The position numbers were made by a program, and so were the translations under genes. A stretch of 64,000 nucleotides of DNA, from positions 1-64,000 of the forward strand of contig JAFKFK010000025.1 in assembly GCA_017307275.1 (NCBI GenBank), read 5' to 3'. Source of the DNA: Alphaproteobacteria bacterium. GTDB taxonomy: Bacteria > Pseudomonadota > Alphaproteobacteria > Reyranellales > Reyranellaceae. Position 1 is the stretch's first letter, and each line of letters begins with the position of its first letter. The notes under the pieces were generated by a model. It saw only the letters and a program-made list of their open reading frames with translations, had not been told where the DNA came from and did no database searches. Positions 6,009 through 16,950 of this stretch are shown piece after piece.

Positions 6009-8954
6009 ATGGCCAACGTCGTCATCGCCAATTCGACGTTTCTCGATATGACGAGCCACGGGATGACGACGGCGACCAGCGTCGCAGAAGCCTACGGCAT
6101 CACCAGCGCACCCATCCCGACCACCGCCACGATCAATGTTGCGCTGGTTCTGGAGCGCGCCAACGATCCGACGGCGCTGCTTAACAGCGACTGGGGCGCG
6201 CGCCAGCAGCAGCTCGAGCAACTCAACAACGACAGTGCTCTATGGTCGACCTATGGCGCCAGGACGGAGAACTACACCGCCGTCACCAATGCCTTGAACG
6301 ACATGGGCATCCCCATCGTGGGCGATGCCAGCGGTACCGGCGGCTACATCACCTCACAGGAATCGCGCACGATCTGGGTCTCGCTGACACCCGAGAATTT
6401 CCAGACCCTGTTCGGCACGACAGGCTATCAGACGGCCTCGCTTGAGCAGGGTGGCATGTTCTATTGGGAGGGACACCTCTCGCTGCCGGAGGGCATGAAC
6501 GTCGCGGGCCTGTGGTTCGATGCGCCGCCGGTCTGGGGAACGGAGCCGGGGACCTCGAACCTCGCCGGAGAGGCGTCGGTGTCGCCGCCGAAGGGCGCGC
6601 TCAGCATCGGCAATTCGCTCTCGAACAACCCGTCGACGCAGTATCCCAACGAGATCGCCGAGAATTTCTACAACTTCCCGCTGACGGGGAAGGACGTGCC
6701 AACGGCAACTGTCGGGCTGGTCGAACCGGGCATTGGCGGCGCGTTGCCGCCGGGCTCCGACTACACTCTCCAGGAAGGCTTGAACTCGTACCTTCGGAGC
6801 GCAGGTATCGACAAGGACGGTGAGTTCTACGTCGTCGCGAAGAATGGCGAGAAATATAGCTGGGGCAATCCCGATGTTTCCAACCCCGGCGAACGGTCTC
6901 TCGACCTCGGCGTGGTCGCCGCCATCAATCCCTACGGCAAGGTCGGTCTCTATGCTGGATCGGGCTTCGCGCCTGAGGGCGGCGCCTATGCGAACTCCTA
7001 CACGGCCTATCAATCGTCGTTCTGGGACCAGACCAACAACCCGGCGGCGGTCTCTTCGTCCTTCAGCATCATTTCGCAGTCGGCACCGGACTCGCCTTTC
7101 GCCTTCGCGGTCCGGGAGCTTTTCGTCGATGCGGCGCTGCGCAACGTCTCGACCTTCATCGCCAACAACGACTGGGGCTCGAGCTACAGCTTCTCCAACG
7201 GCCTGGCCAACCAGAACGCCAATTTGAGTTCGCCTTACGCCGTCCTCGTCGGCGGCACTTCCATCACCACGGTCGCTGCAGCGCCGCACGATCCGACGGT
7301 CGCGCATGAGCCGTCGCCGTCGCAGTCGGTCTATGGCCAGGCGATGGCGGGCCACATGTCGATGCTGTGGCGGCTGATCGAGGGCGGTCTTACGCAATTG
7401 CCGAGCGGCGTTTCCGGAGCCGACGCGACTCAGACGACCCTGCTCGAATTGGTGTGGAACAGCTACGTCATCGGCAACAACAACGTCATCTTGCCGGAGG
7501 GTGGCCTGGGAGCCGCCGCCGGAAGCGACGGTGGTGTGGACACGACGCAGCCGACGCCCTGGTATCAGACGGCCTTCGGCTTGACGCCGACCTCGGCCAA
7601 TCCGGGAGGCGGCACCGGCCGCGGCGCGCCGGACGTCGCTGCGAATGCCGGCGGCAACATGTTCTATCTCGCACCCGGCGATACCATGCAGCCCGGTGAC
7701 ATCTGGGAAGATCTGGGGACGAGCGCTGCCACACCACTCTGGGCATCGCTGGCGGCGCAGATCACCACGATCTTCGGCGATCAGAGCCTGCCGAGCCTCG
7801 GCTACATGAACGACCTGCTTTACACCGCGGCCGCGATTGCCCCGGCATCGTTCAACGACATCACTTTCGGCAACAACATCACGTCGTACTACTACGACAA
7901 CGATGGCCAGTATTCGAGCGGCGGCTGGCCCGTCACCTTGACCGGCTTGGGCTACTCGGCCGCGCCAGGATATGACCTGACGACAGGGCTTGGCACGCCG
8001 AACGGGATGTTGCTGGCGCGCGCGCTCACGACGATTGCCCACGAGCAGTACACCTACGGCTCGACGCCCGACGTGCTCGACGCGACCGGGGCCGGCGGCT
8101 GGACGACGCCCGTCAGTGAGTCGCTGCTCGTTCAATCGATGTCGAGCAGGAATGCGGCCATCGACGTAGCAGCTGGCGAGCATAGCCTGACCTTCGGCAG
8201 TGGCGTTTCGTCGGCCTTCGCCTGGACGAGCCAGTTTGCGCAGCAGTCGCTGCAGGCTGACTTCGATCCGCAGCTCGTGCGGCTGTTCGATAAGCAGACC
8301 CATGGCTGGGTGGGGCAGTCGTCAGCCTCGGCCGACGGCAGCTTCTCCGTGGAGATCAACGGCACCTCGACCACCACGCCGCGCGGAACATTGACCAACG
8401 ACTTCGGCTTCGTCGACTTCGTGGGCAACGACGGCAACACCGTCGTGCGTGTCGCCTCTGCGGTGGCCGTTGCCGAGACGGTGGGCAACGCCAGCGACCA
8501 GCAGGCGGTGGTGCGTATCCGCCAGAACGGCGAGGATTCGCTCTCGCTGACCTTCTACCGGGTCGACGACCATAACGGCACCATCGGCAGCCTTCGGCCG
8601 GGGGAGGCAGGCTATGCCGAGGCCGCCCTGGGACGGGCCTACACGACGAGCACGGGGGGAACGTCGATCGCCGGGCCGGGCTATGGCAATTACGGCCAGG
8701 CAATGCTGACGAATGTCGATGCAGGCAACATCATCGCCATGTATCTCGCGAACGACACCTCGGGAGAGTCGTTCTGGGCGTTCTCGGAGGCCAACGAAGC
8801 CAATGCCAGCGGCGGCCATGTCGGCCACCTCTGGAACTACGGCGTCAACACCTGGGGCTGGGAAGACACCTACGGCGGCGGCGACCGCGACTACAACGAC
8901 CTGGTCGTCCAGCTCGACTTCACCAGCGCTTCAGGGAACGGCTGGCTGGTCTGA
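6009..8954 (+). CDS. sedolisin-type (S53) serine-carboxyl protease with C-terminal DUF4114-like domain
   Basis: A 981-residue protease. Residues about 30-190 resemble a pro-kumamolisin activation domain (ATINVALVLER; ESRTIWVSLTPENFQTLFGT). The catalytic residues can be placed: Glu295 and Asp299 (GERSLD), Asp388 (NNDWGSS, replacing the common SGDxG) and Ser572 in GTSAATP. Calcium-site-like NDITFGNN and the family motif GYDLTTGLGTPNG follow (617-665). The Asp388 to Ser572 gap is about 184 residues, longer than I recall for classical sedolisins, which implies an insertion at about 430-530. The last 200 residues end in GGGDRDYNDLVVQ (956 on), typical of DUF4114. No signal peptide is visible, so type I secretion is the likely export route (inference). 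AGGTGAG precedes the ATG. Confidence 0.85.
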   Translation: MANVVIANSTFLDMTSHGMTTATSVAEAYGITSAPIPTTATINVALVLERANDPTALLNSDWGARQQQLEQLNNDSALWSTYGARTENYTAVTNALNDMGIPIVGDASGTGGYITSQESRTIWVSLTPENFQTLFGTTGYQTASLEQGGMFYWEGHLSLPEGMNVAGLWFDAPPVWGTEPGTSNLAGEASVSPPKGALSIGNSLSNNPSTQYPNEIAENFYNFPLTGKDVPTATVGLVEPGIGGALPPGSDYTLQEGLNSYLRSAGIDKDGEFYVVAKNGEKYSWGNPDVSNPGERSLDLGVVAAINPYGKVGLYAGSGFAPEGGAYANSYTAYQSSFWDQTNNPAAVSSSFSIISQSAPDSPFAFAVRELFVDAALRNVSTFIANNDWGSSYSFSNGLANQNANLSSPYAVLVGGTSITTVAAAPHDPTVAHEPSPSQSVYGQAMAGHMSMLWRLIEGGLTQLPSGVSGADATQTTLLELVWNSYVIGNNNVILPEGGLGAAAGSDGGVDTTQPTPWYQTAFGLTPTSANPGGGTGRGAPDVAANAGGNMFYLAPGDTMQPGDIWEDLGTSAATPLWASLAAQITTIFGDQSLPSLGYMNDLLYTAAAIAPASFNDITFGNNITSYYYDNDGQYSSGGWPVTLTGLGYSAAPGYDLTTGLGTPNGMLLARALTTIAHEQYTYGSTPDVLDATGAGGWTTPVSESLLVQSMSSRNAAIDVAAGEHSLTFGSGVSSAFAWTSQFAQQSLQADFDPQLVRLFDKQTHGWVGQSSASADGSFSVEINGTSTTTPRGTLTNDFGFVDFVGNDGNTVVRVASAVAVAETVGNASDQQAVVRIRQNGEDSLSLTFYRVDDHNGTIGSLRPGEAGYAEAALGRAYTTSTGGTSIAGPGYGNYGQAMLTNVDAGNIIAMYLANDTSGESFWAFSEANEANASGGHVGHLWNYGVNTWGWEDTYGGGDRDYNDLVVQLDFTSASGNGWLV

Positions 8955-8966
8955 CCGGGGCGCGCA

Positions 8967-9427
<461 letters not shown>

Positions 9428-9431
<4 letters not shown>

Positions 9432-12385
9432 CGTTCGCTTCCTTTGCCTTCCTTGCGGGGAACCCAGCCGGCAGCGCGCGCCGGTGCCTCGACGATACGC
9501 TCGTATATAGCACGCACCAGATCGGCTTCGCGGCCGATCCGCATCTGCAGTTCGCCGAGATCGCTCGCGCCTTCGGTCGCGGCGATCAGGCGCCGCTGGC
9601 CCTCGGGTGCCTTCGTCTCGTCGAACGCGGCTTCATCGCCGTTCAGGGTGAGCCGCAACAGGCTTTGCACGTCCGACAGCAGGGTGCGCGTCGCGCACAG
9701 GCGCTCGGCATCCTCGGTGGCGATCAGGCCGGCCGCTGCCATGCGCTGCAGCATCTCGGCCGGATGCGGATCGAGGATATCGGGATGCTCCGCGGCGTGA
9801 TGCAGTGCCAGGTACTGCGCCACGAAGTCGATATCGAACAGGCCACCGCGCAGGTGCTTGAAATCCCAGGCGCTCTTGGGTGGTGCATGCTGGGCGATGC
9901 GGTCGCGCATGTCGGCGACGTCGCGCACGAGCGTAGCGGCATCGCGTGTCCGGCAGAGGGTCGCCTTCACGATCTCGGCCAGCCGTCCGACCAGCGCCGC
10001 CGGGCCATGGATCACGCGCATGCGGGTCAGTGCCATGTGCTCCCAAGTCCAGGCGGATTTCGCGTGATAGGTCTCGAAGCCTTCCAACGAATTGGCGAGC
10101 GGCCCGGCGCGACCCGACGGGCGCAGCCGCATGTCGACCTCGTAGAGTGCGCCTTCGTTGGTATGGGCGGTGAGCGCGGTCACGATCTTCTGGCTGAGCC
10201 GCGTGTAGTACTGGATCGGCGACAGCGGCTGGGTGCCGTCCGACACTTCCATGCCATTGGGAATGTCGTAGACGAAGATCAGGTCGAGGTCGGAGGTCGC
10301 CGACATTTCACGACTGCCGAGCTTACCCAGGCCCAACACGGCAAGCCTCTGGCCCTGGAAACCGCCATGGGTGTCGGCAAAGCGTTGCTCGACCCTATCG
10401 CAGAGGGCCGAGATCGAGGCTGCGGCGATGTCGGAGTAGGCGAAGCCTGCTCCGGCGGGTTTCACGATACGCTTGAGCTGCTGGACGCCCACCTGGAAGC
10501 GGCGGTCGTTGGTCCAGCGCCGCGCAAGATCGAGAATATCCTGCTCGTGATCGACGCGCGCCAGTATCGCGCCAAGCTCCGCAATCATCTCTGCCGCCGG
10601 CGGCAGTGGGCGGTAGAAATCTGGCGAGAGCACGGAATCGAGGAGGAGGGCGCGTCGGGAGAGATGGGCGGCGAGGCCTGGCGCGCTGCCCATGATGGTC
10701 GCCAGCAGTTCGAGCAGCGCCGGGTTGGCCTTGAACAAGGAGAAGAGCTGAACGCCCGCCGGCAGGTTGCCAAGGAAGAGGTCGAAGTTCAGCAACGCCT
10801 GGTCGGGCGATGCGGTCTCTCCCAGGGATTTCAGGAGACCCGGCATCAACTCGGTCAGCAGTTCGCGGGCGCGGGCCGTGGCCGTCGAACGGTACCGACC
10901 GTGATGCCAGCGCCGCACGATCGACGCCGCGGCGGAGGCGTCGCGAAAGCCAAGTGCTTTCAGGGTTTCGAGCGTGCCGGGGTCGTCGTCCGTGCCGGTG
11001 AAGACCAGATTGCCGCCGGGGCCGGCCAGGCTCGGCGCTTCTTCGAACAGGTGGGCGTAGTGGCTTTCCACGAGACGCAGCGTGTTCAGGAGATCGGCCT
11101 GGAACTTCATCGGATCGTCGTAGCCCAGGAACGTCGCGACGGCCGCGACGCCGGCCTCGTCGGCCGGCAACGAATGGGTCTGGCGGTCGTCGATCATCTG
11201 CAGCCGATGCTCGACACGGCGCAGGAAGCCATAAGCCTCGATCAGTTCTTCCGCCGCACGCGACGAGACATGGCCGGCGGCGGCAAGGGCGCGAAGTGTC
11301 TCGCAGGTACCGCGCAGGCGAAGCGAAGGATTGCGGCCGCCGAAGATGAGCTGCTGGGTCTGGGCGAAGAACTCGATCTCGCGAATGCCGCCGCGACCCA
11401 GCTTCACGTTGTGACCCAGCACCTTGATCGTGCCGCCACCACGATGGGCGTCGATCTGGCGCTTGATCGAATGGATGTCGTGGATCGCAGCGAAGTCGAG
11501 GTGCTTGCGCCAGATATAGGGCGTCATGTCCTTCAGGAAGGCCGCACCTACCGCGCGATTACCGGCGACCGGGTGCGCCTTGATCATGGCGGCGCGTTCC
11601 CAGTTCTGGCCGACGCTCTCGTAGTAGAGTTCTGCTGCCTGCACTGACATGGCGAGCGGCGTCGAACCGGGGTCGGGACGCAGCCGGAGGTCGGTACGAA
11701 AGATGTAGCCGTCGGCCGAAGCCTCCGACATGAGCTGCACCAGGAGCCGGGCGCCCCGCACGAAATGGCGGGAGAGCTGCTCGTTGTCGGCCACCGCCGG
11801 CGCGTCGCGGTCGTAGAGCAGGATCAGGTCGATATCGCTCGAGTAGTTGAGCTCGCCGGCACCGAGTTTCCCCATGCCGAGTACGGTGAAAGCGGCTGCC
11901 TGCGGATCGTCGCCGATGCCGAGCTGCCCGTCGCGCGCGAGCTGCAGGAGAATGGAATCGGTAAGTGCGTCCAGGCAGCCCGAGGCGAAGGAGCTGAGTG
12001 CACCGGTGACGCGATCGAGAGGCCAGGCGTCGGCGATGTCCGCAACAGCCACGGTCAGCGCGACGCGCCGCTTCAGCCGCCGCAGGGTCGCGGCGATCGC
12101 TTCCGGTTTGGCCCCCGATCGTGCCTCGTCATGGGTCGCGGCGAGTTGAGCCATCAGCTCCGCAAACGCGGCATCGGGCCCATGACGCCATATATCGGTC
12201 ATAAAATCGGGGTTCTGTAGCGCCGTCTCCGTCAGATACGGGCTGTTACCGAACAGTGCGTCGAGCAGGGCGACGCCCGTTGCGTCGTCGGGCGGTGCGG
12301 TGCGCTCTTTCCAGCGCGTCCACGCCACGCTCTGCCGTTCGGAATCGTGCGGTCGCGGCAGGCGGGTCATCGAAAACCAAGACAT
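9428..12385 (-). CDS. glnE: bifunctional glutamine synthetase adenylyltransferase/adenylyl-removing enzyme
   Basis: A 985-residue protein with the two nucleotidyltransferase halves of GlnE. The N-terminal adenylyl-removing half carries GKLGAGELNYSSDIDLILLYD and the C-terminal adenylyl-transferase half carries GKLGSREMSATSDLDLIFVYD, each followed by a helical GlnD/PII-sensing-type domain. It controls glutamine synthetase activity in response to PII. The repeat KLGRGGIREIEFFAQ (about 330) is also family-specific. The start could be ATG 12385 or ATG 12370; neither has a clear ribosome-binding site. It is followed by bcp and is divergent from the AsmA-like gene. Confidence 0.95.
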
Positions 12386-12472
12386 TCAATACGTCGACAG
12401 TTAAATTGTTCTTGTCCGTTGGCACGCTCGCCCAAGCGAGTCACCATCGTCAAGAACCGGAAAGAGTCGGTT

Positions 12473-15400
12473 TTGGTCAAGCGAACCTATCGGGTCTGTG
12501 TCCGTGTCGTGGCCGGTGTCGTCCTGACACTCGCCGCGCTGGTCATCGTGGCGGCAATCCGCCTGTCGGCCGGCCCGGTCGATCTCGACTTCCTGAAGCC
12601 CCAGATCACGCGCCTGATCGACGTACCGGGCAACGAAATCCACCCCCATTTCGATCGTCTCGCCTTCGAATGGATGGCCCTCAACCAGCCCATGCGACTG
12701 GCCTTCCAGGGATTGCGTTTCACCAACGCCCAAGACCAAGTCATCGCTTCGGCACCGGATGCGGCCCTGACCTTCGAGCCGCGGTCGGTCTTCCAGGGCA
12801 TCTTCCTGCCGACGACGGTCGTGGTCGAACGGCCGGTCATCGAGGCCGACATTGCCCGCGATGGCGGGGTGTTCAAACGCATCTTCACGTCCGAAGCCGG
12901 GGGCGCGCAGGGCGAGGCGGTGTCGATTCTGGTCGACCAGCTCCTGGCCGAGCCGAATTACAAATCGCTGATGGGCCAGCTCGACTCGGTGAAGGTCGAG
13001 CATGCCAGCGTCACCCTGCGCGACCTGAAGTCGGGCCTGGTCTGGGTGGCACCGGGGGCGAATGCCGAACTGAGGCGCGATACCGCCGGCGTGTCGATCA
13101 AGGCCAATGCCCGTTTCACCGGGCATGGCGATCCGGTCGATACCTCGCTCACCGGCGTCTACACGCGCGATCGCAGCCGCATCTCCGTCGAAGCCAGGAT
13201 CGACGGCTTCAAGCCCTGGGTGTTTGCCGATCTGTCGCCCGATCTCGTTCTGTTGCGCGGTGTCGACGTCAAGTTGTCGGGCCGCTTGCAAATCGAAGCG
13301 ACCGGTGCGGGCGAAATCCGGACCGTCGGCGTGGACATCACTGGCGGTACCGGCAGCGTCACCCTGCCGGGCGTGCTGCAGGCGGCGCACGAGGTGCGCG
13401 GCATGAATGCCCGTTTCTCGGTCGATACCACCGAACAAGTCGCCAAGATCGACAAGGTCGAGATGGATTTCGGCGCCGCCAGGGTCCTCGTCACGGGCAG
13501 CGGCACGCGGACCCCGGACAGCCGTACCTTCTCGGGCCGGGCCGAAATCCGGCAGATCCCGATCGACAAGCTCCGTGACTACTGGCCGCTGGAGTTCGCA
13601 ACGGGCGGCCGGGAATGGGCGATGACGAATCTCAGCAACGGCGCACTCGATATTGCTGCAGAGTTCGCGCTGAGTTCGCCGGTCGACGATATTTCGGCGA
13701 TGAAGGTCGACCGGCTGGTCGGCCTGCTCGAGTACGGCGGCATGACTGTGCGCTACATGCCGCATATGCCCGAACTGCAGGATGTCTCGGGCAAGGCGCG
13801 TTACGAGAACGGCACCTTGCGTTTTGACGTGGTGCGGGGCGGGGCCGTTGGCCTCAAGGTCGTCGATGGCTCTATCGAGCTGACCGGCCTGGACGGTCCA
13901 GTGCAGACGGCGGCCTTGCGCTTGCCGATCACGGGCTCCGCGCAGGACGTCATCCGTTTTCTGGCGCGACCCAAGCTCGGTCTGTCCAAGGACGTGCTTT
14001 ATGACCATCGCCGGCTGGGGGGCGAGGCGGCCATTGATCTGTCCCTCAGTTTCCCGCTCATCAATGCGCTTGCCGTTTCCGATATCGACATCAAGGCCGA
14101 TGCCACCCTCACGTCTTTCTCGCTGAAGGATGTGCTGGGCGAGCTCGACCTCACCGACGCCACGGCGCGCCTGAAATACGGCGACTCCGAACTCAACGTC
14201 TCAGGGCAGGGCAAGCTCGACGGCAATACGATCGACCTCACCTGGCGCGAGATGTTCGCGGCCAAGGCGCCGTTCCGCCGGCGCTACGACGTCAAGGGTG
14301 CAGTGAACTCCGACGTCGTGGGCAAGGCGGGCTTCCCCGCGGTCGATTCCTTCATCACAGGCCCGATCGGCACAACGCTCTCCTATCAGGTCGCGACCAA
14401 CGGCACGAGCGAGGTCGCGGGCCGCTTCGACCTCAAGGGGGCAAAGGTCTTCGTCGAACCGCTCGCGCTCACCAAGGAAGCCGGCACCGAGGGGCTGGCC
14501 AATCTGACCTTGAAGCTGGCTCCCGGCGGCAAGCTCACAGTGGCGGACTTCGAAGGCCGTGGCGCCGGTCTGCAGGCGAAGGGCCAGGCGCGTTTTGGTC
14601 CCGACAATCTGCTTCAACAGATCACGATGCAGCAGGCGAAGCTCGGCAGATCGGACGTGTCGGTCGACTGGAAGCGCGTGCCTGCCGGTGTCGAGGTGTC
14701 GGTAAAGGGTCAGTCGCTGGAGCTGGCACGCGTACAGGAAATGCTGCGGGCCCGGAATGAGATCGCCAAGCGGGAACCCAAGGGGCCAGCTGCGGACGCG
14801 CGCAACAGCACGAAGATGACGCTTCAGATCCAGGACGTGATCCTGAAGCATGGGTCCTTAGGCTATCTCAACGGCCGCTTCGAGATGATGGGCGATCGCG
14901 TGACCTTCGCCGATCTCGGCATGGGGGCGGGCAAGGGCTCGACCTTCCGCGTGACGCCGGCTCAATCCGGCCGCACGCTCTTCCTCTACGTCGCGGACTT
15001 CGGACAGCTCCTGTCGCAGGCGGGCTGGATGGACGGGCTGGTCAACGGCTATCTGCACATCGAAGGGAAGTTCAACGATCTGTGGGCCGATCCACCACTC
15101 GACGGCACCTTGAAGGTGGGCCCCTATCGCCTGCAGAAGGTGACGCCGCGCGCCGGGATCGGAACGCTCAATGCCGCCATCGACGGTCTGAACAGTGCGG
15201 GCAATGCGTTGCAGCAGTTCGACAGCTTGAGCGCCAACGTTTCCAAGGCAGGCGACCGCATCCAGGTCCGCAACGGCCGCACCAGCGGTCAATCCATCGG
15301 CCTCACGACCCAGGGCACCGTCGATATCGGCAACGACACGGCCCAACTCTACGGCGTGATTGTGCCGGCCTTTGCGCTGAACAATCTCCTGTCGAACGTA

Positions 15401-15604
15401 CCGCTGCTGGGGCCGCTGCTGACCGGCGGCAAGGACGGCGGCATGTTCGCCATCTCGTACCAGCTGCATGGCCGGTTCGACGACCTCAAGAGCGACGTCA
15501 ACATGATGTCGGCCGTGACGCCCGGCGCCTTGCGCGAGATCTTCAATGCGCCGCCGGCCATGCCTGGCACACCGCAGGCACCGCCGCCGCCCGCCAACCG
15601 GTAG
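12473..15604 (+). CDS. AsmA-like / DUF3971 domain envelope protein (YhdP-type)
   Basis: A protein of about 1043 residues with one N-terminal membrane anchor (VVAGVVLTLAALVIVAAIRL) and a long periplasmic beta-rich body. The C-terminal third (VTFADLGMGAGKGSTFRVTP through VPLLGPLLTGGKDGGMFAISYQLHGRFDDLKSDVN) is the AsmA-like C-terminal/DUF3971 region. YhdP and TamB relatives carry lipids between inner and outer membrane, so that is the probable role. The TTG at 12473 was chosen because GGAAAGAG lies 6 bp before it and it begins just ahead of the anchor. A start at 12347 is open but would overlap glnE on the other strand. Confidence 0.8.
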   Translation: MVKRTYRVCVRVVAGVVLTLAALVIVAAIRLSAGPVDLDFLKPQITRLIDVPGNEIHPHFDRLAFEWMALNQPMRLAFQGLRFTNAQDQVIASAPDAALTFEPRSVFQGIFLPTTVVVERPVIEADIARDGGVFKRIFTSEAGGAQGEAVSILVDQLLAEPNYKSLMGQLDSVKVEHASVTLRDLKSGLVWVAPGANAELRRDTAGVSIKANARFTGHGDPVDTSLTGVYTRDRSRISVEARIDGFKPWVFADLSPDLVLLRGVDVKLSGRLQIEATGAGEIRTVGVDITGGTGSVTLPGVLQAAHEVRGMNARFSVDTTEQVAKIDKVEMDFGAARVLVTGSGTRTPDSRTFSGRAEIRQIPIDKLRDYWPLEFATGGREWAMTNLSNGALDIAAEFALSSPVDDISAMKVDRLVGLLEYGGMTVRYMPHMPELQDVSGKARYENGTLRFDVVRGGAVGLKVVDGSIELTGLDGPVQTAALRLPITGSAQDVIRFLARPKLGLSKDVLYDHRRLGGEAAIDLSLSFPLINALAVSDIDIKADATLTSFSLKDVLGELDLTDATARLKYGDSELNVSGQGKLDGNTIDLTWREMFAAKAPFRRRYDVKGAVNSDVVGKAGFPAVDSFITGPIGTTLSYQVATNGTSEVAGRFDLKGAKVFVEPLALTKEAGTEGLANLTLKLAPGGKLTVADFEGRGAGLQAKGQARFGPDNLLQQITMQQAKLGRSDVSVDWKRVPAGVEVSVKGQSLELARVQEMLRARNEIAKREPKGPAADARNSTKMTLQIQDVILKHGSLGYLNGRFEMMGDRVTFADLGMGAGKGSTFRVTPAQSGRTLFLYVADFGQLLSQAGWMDGLVNGYLHIEGKFNDLWADPPLDGTLKVGPYRLQKVTPRAGIGTLNAAIDGLNSAGNALQQFDSLSANVSKAGDRIQVRNGRTSGQSIGLTTQGTVDIGNDTAQLYGVIVPAFALNNLLSNVPLLGPLLTGGKDGGMFAISYQLHGRFDDLKSDVNMMSAVTPGALREIFNAPPAMPGTPQAPPPPANR

Positions 15605-15630
15605 TTGCCGCGACGGCGTAGTGCCGGTCC

Positions 15631-16884
15631 TTAGACCGCGCGCACCAGGACGTGACGCTTGCGGCCGGCCGAGAGCTTCAGCGTGCCCGAGGAATCGAGA
15701 TCGCCTTCGCCGACGGTTGCCGCATCGCTGACAATCGGTTTGTCGTTCAGCCGGGCGCCACCGCCCTTGATGAGCTTGCGGGCCTCGTTGCGGCTTTCCG
15801 TCAGGCCGGCATCGTGCAGCAGCTCGAAGGCGGCGATGCCGGCCTTGAGCTTCGAACGCGCCATGTCGATGGTCGGCAGCGTTTCGGCCTTGGCACCTTC
15901 CTCGAAGGTACGGCGTGCGGTCTCGGCGGCGCTGTCGGCTGCCTGCTTGCCATGCGCCAGCGCCGTCACCTCGGTGGCGAGGATCTTCTTCGCCTCGTTG
16001 ATCTCCTGTCCCTGCAACGCTTCAAGCCGCGCGATCTCGGACAGCGGCATGTCGGTGAACAGCTTGAGGAAGCGGCCGACGTCGGCGTCCTCGGTGTTGC
16101 GCCAGTATTGCCAGAAGTCGTAGGGCGACAGCCGGTCGGGGTTGAGCCACACCGCGCCCGCTGCCGTCTTGCCCATCTTGGCGCCCGACGCGGTCGCGAG
16201 CAGCGGCGAGGTCAGCGCAAACAGCTCGGCGCCCTGCATGCGGCGGCCGAGATCGGCGCCCATGACGATGTTGCCCCACTGGTCTGAGCCGCCCATCTGC
16301 GCGATGCAGTTGTAGCGCTTATGCAGCTCCACGAAGTCGTAGGACTGCAGGATCATGTAGTTGAATTCGAGGAAGGAGAGGGGCTGGTCGCGGTCGAGCC
16401 GCAGCTTTACCGAGTCCATGGTCAGCATGCGGTTGACCGAGAAGTGCCGGCCGACATCGCGCAGCAGCGGAATGTAGAGCAGCCCGTCGAGCCAGTCGGC
16501 ATTGTTGGCCATGACCGCCTCGGTCGGGCCGTCGCCGAAGGTGAGGTAGTTCGAGAAGCTCCGCTTGATGGCCGCCATGTTGGAGTCGATCTGCGCCGTC
16601 GTCAGGAGCTGGCGCGTCTCGTCGCGGCCCGAGGGATCGCCGACCTTGGTCGTGCCGCCGCCCATCAGGGCAATCGGCCGGTGGCCGCTCTTCTGCCACC
16701 AGCGCAGCAGCATGATTTGCAGCAGGTGCCCGACATGGAGCGAATCGGCGGTGCAATCGAAGCCGATATAGGCGGTGCGGACGCCGCTCGCGAGAAGTTC
16801 GTCGAGGCGCTGAAGGTCGCTGCACTGATGCACCATTCCGCGCTCGTGCACGATCCGCATGAAATCCGACTTGAAACCCGACAT
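15631..16884 (-). CDS. tyrS: tyrosyl-tRNA synthetase
   Basis: A class I synthetase of 417 residues. The HIGH-type signature is LHVGHLLQI, the KMSKS-type signature is KMGKT, and the C-terminal S4 RNA-binding domain is recognisable in [21 protein letters not shown]. The tyrosine-binding [15 protein letters not shown] context separates it from TrpRS. The start is set at ATG 16884 ([12 protein letters not shown]), where the family similarity begins. An ATG 75 bp further upstream would extend the protein but approaches the divergent anmK start. It charges tRNA-Tyr in the cytoplasm. Confidence 0.93.
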   Translation of the reverse strand: MSGFKSDFMRIVHERGMVHQCSDLQRLDELLASGVRTAYIGFDCTADSLHVGHLLQIMLLRWWQKSGHRPIALMGGGTTKVGDPSGRDETRQLLTTAQIDSNMAAIKRSFSNYLTFGDGPTEAVMANNADWLDGLLYIPLLRDVGRHFSVNRMLTMDSVKLRLDRDQPLSFLEFNYMILQSYDFVELHKRYNCIAQMGGSDQWGNIVMGADLGRRMQGAELFALTSPLLATASGAKMGKTAAGAVWLNPDRLSPYDFWQYWRNTEDADVGRFLKLFTDMPLSEIARLEALQGQEINEAKKILATEVTALAHGKQAADSAAETARRTFEEGAKAETLPTIDMARSKLKAGIAAFELLHDAGLTESRNEARKLIKGGGARLNDKPIVSDAATVGEGDLDSSGTLKLSAGRKRHVLVRAV

Positions 16885-16950
16885 ATCGCCGTCCGCTGCC
16901 GCTTGGCTCGTTTGTTCGTGAAGGGCCGTGGATGTAACATGTGGGGGTAA

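Noticed and set aside
9490..9520. TATATA-containing promoter for bcp inside the end of glnE
   Set aside because: No matching -35 element was found, and bcp is already coupled to glnE by a 4-bp overlap.
12347..12472. N-terminal extension of the AsmA-like protein overlapping glnE
   Set aside because: It would overlap glnE on the other strand and precede the membrane anchor with a basic unstructured stretch; TTG 12473 has a proper ribosome-binding site.
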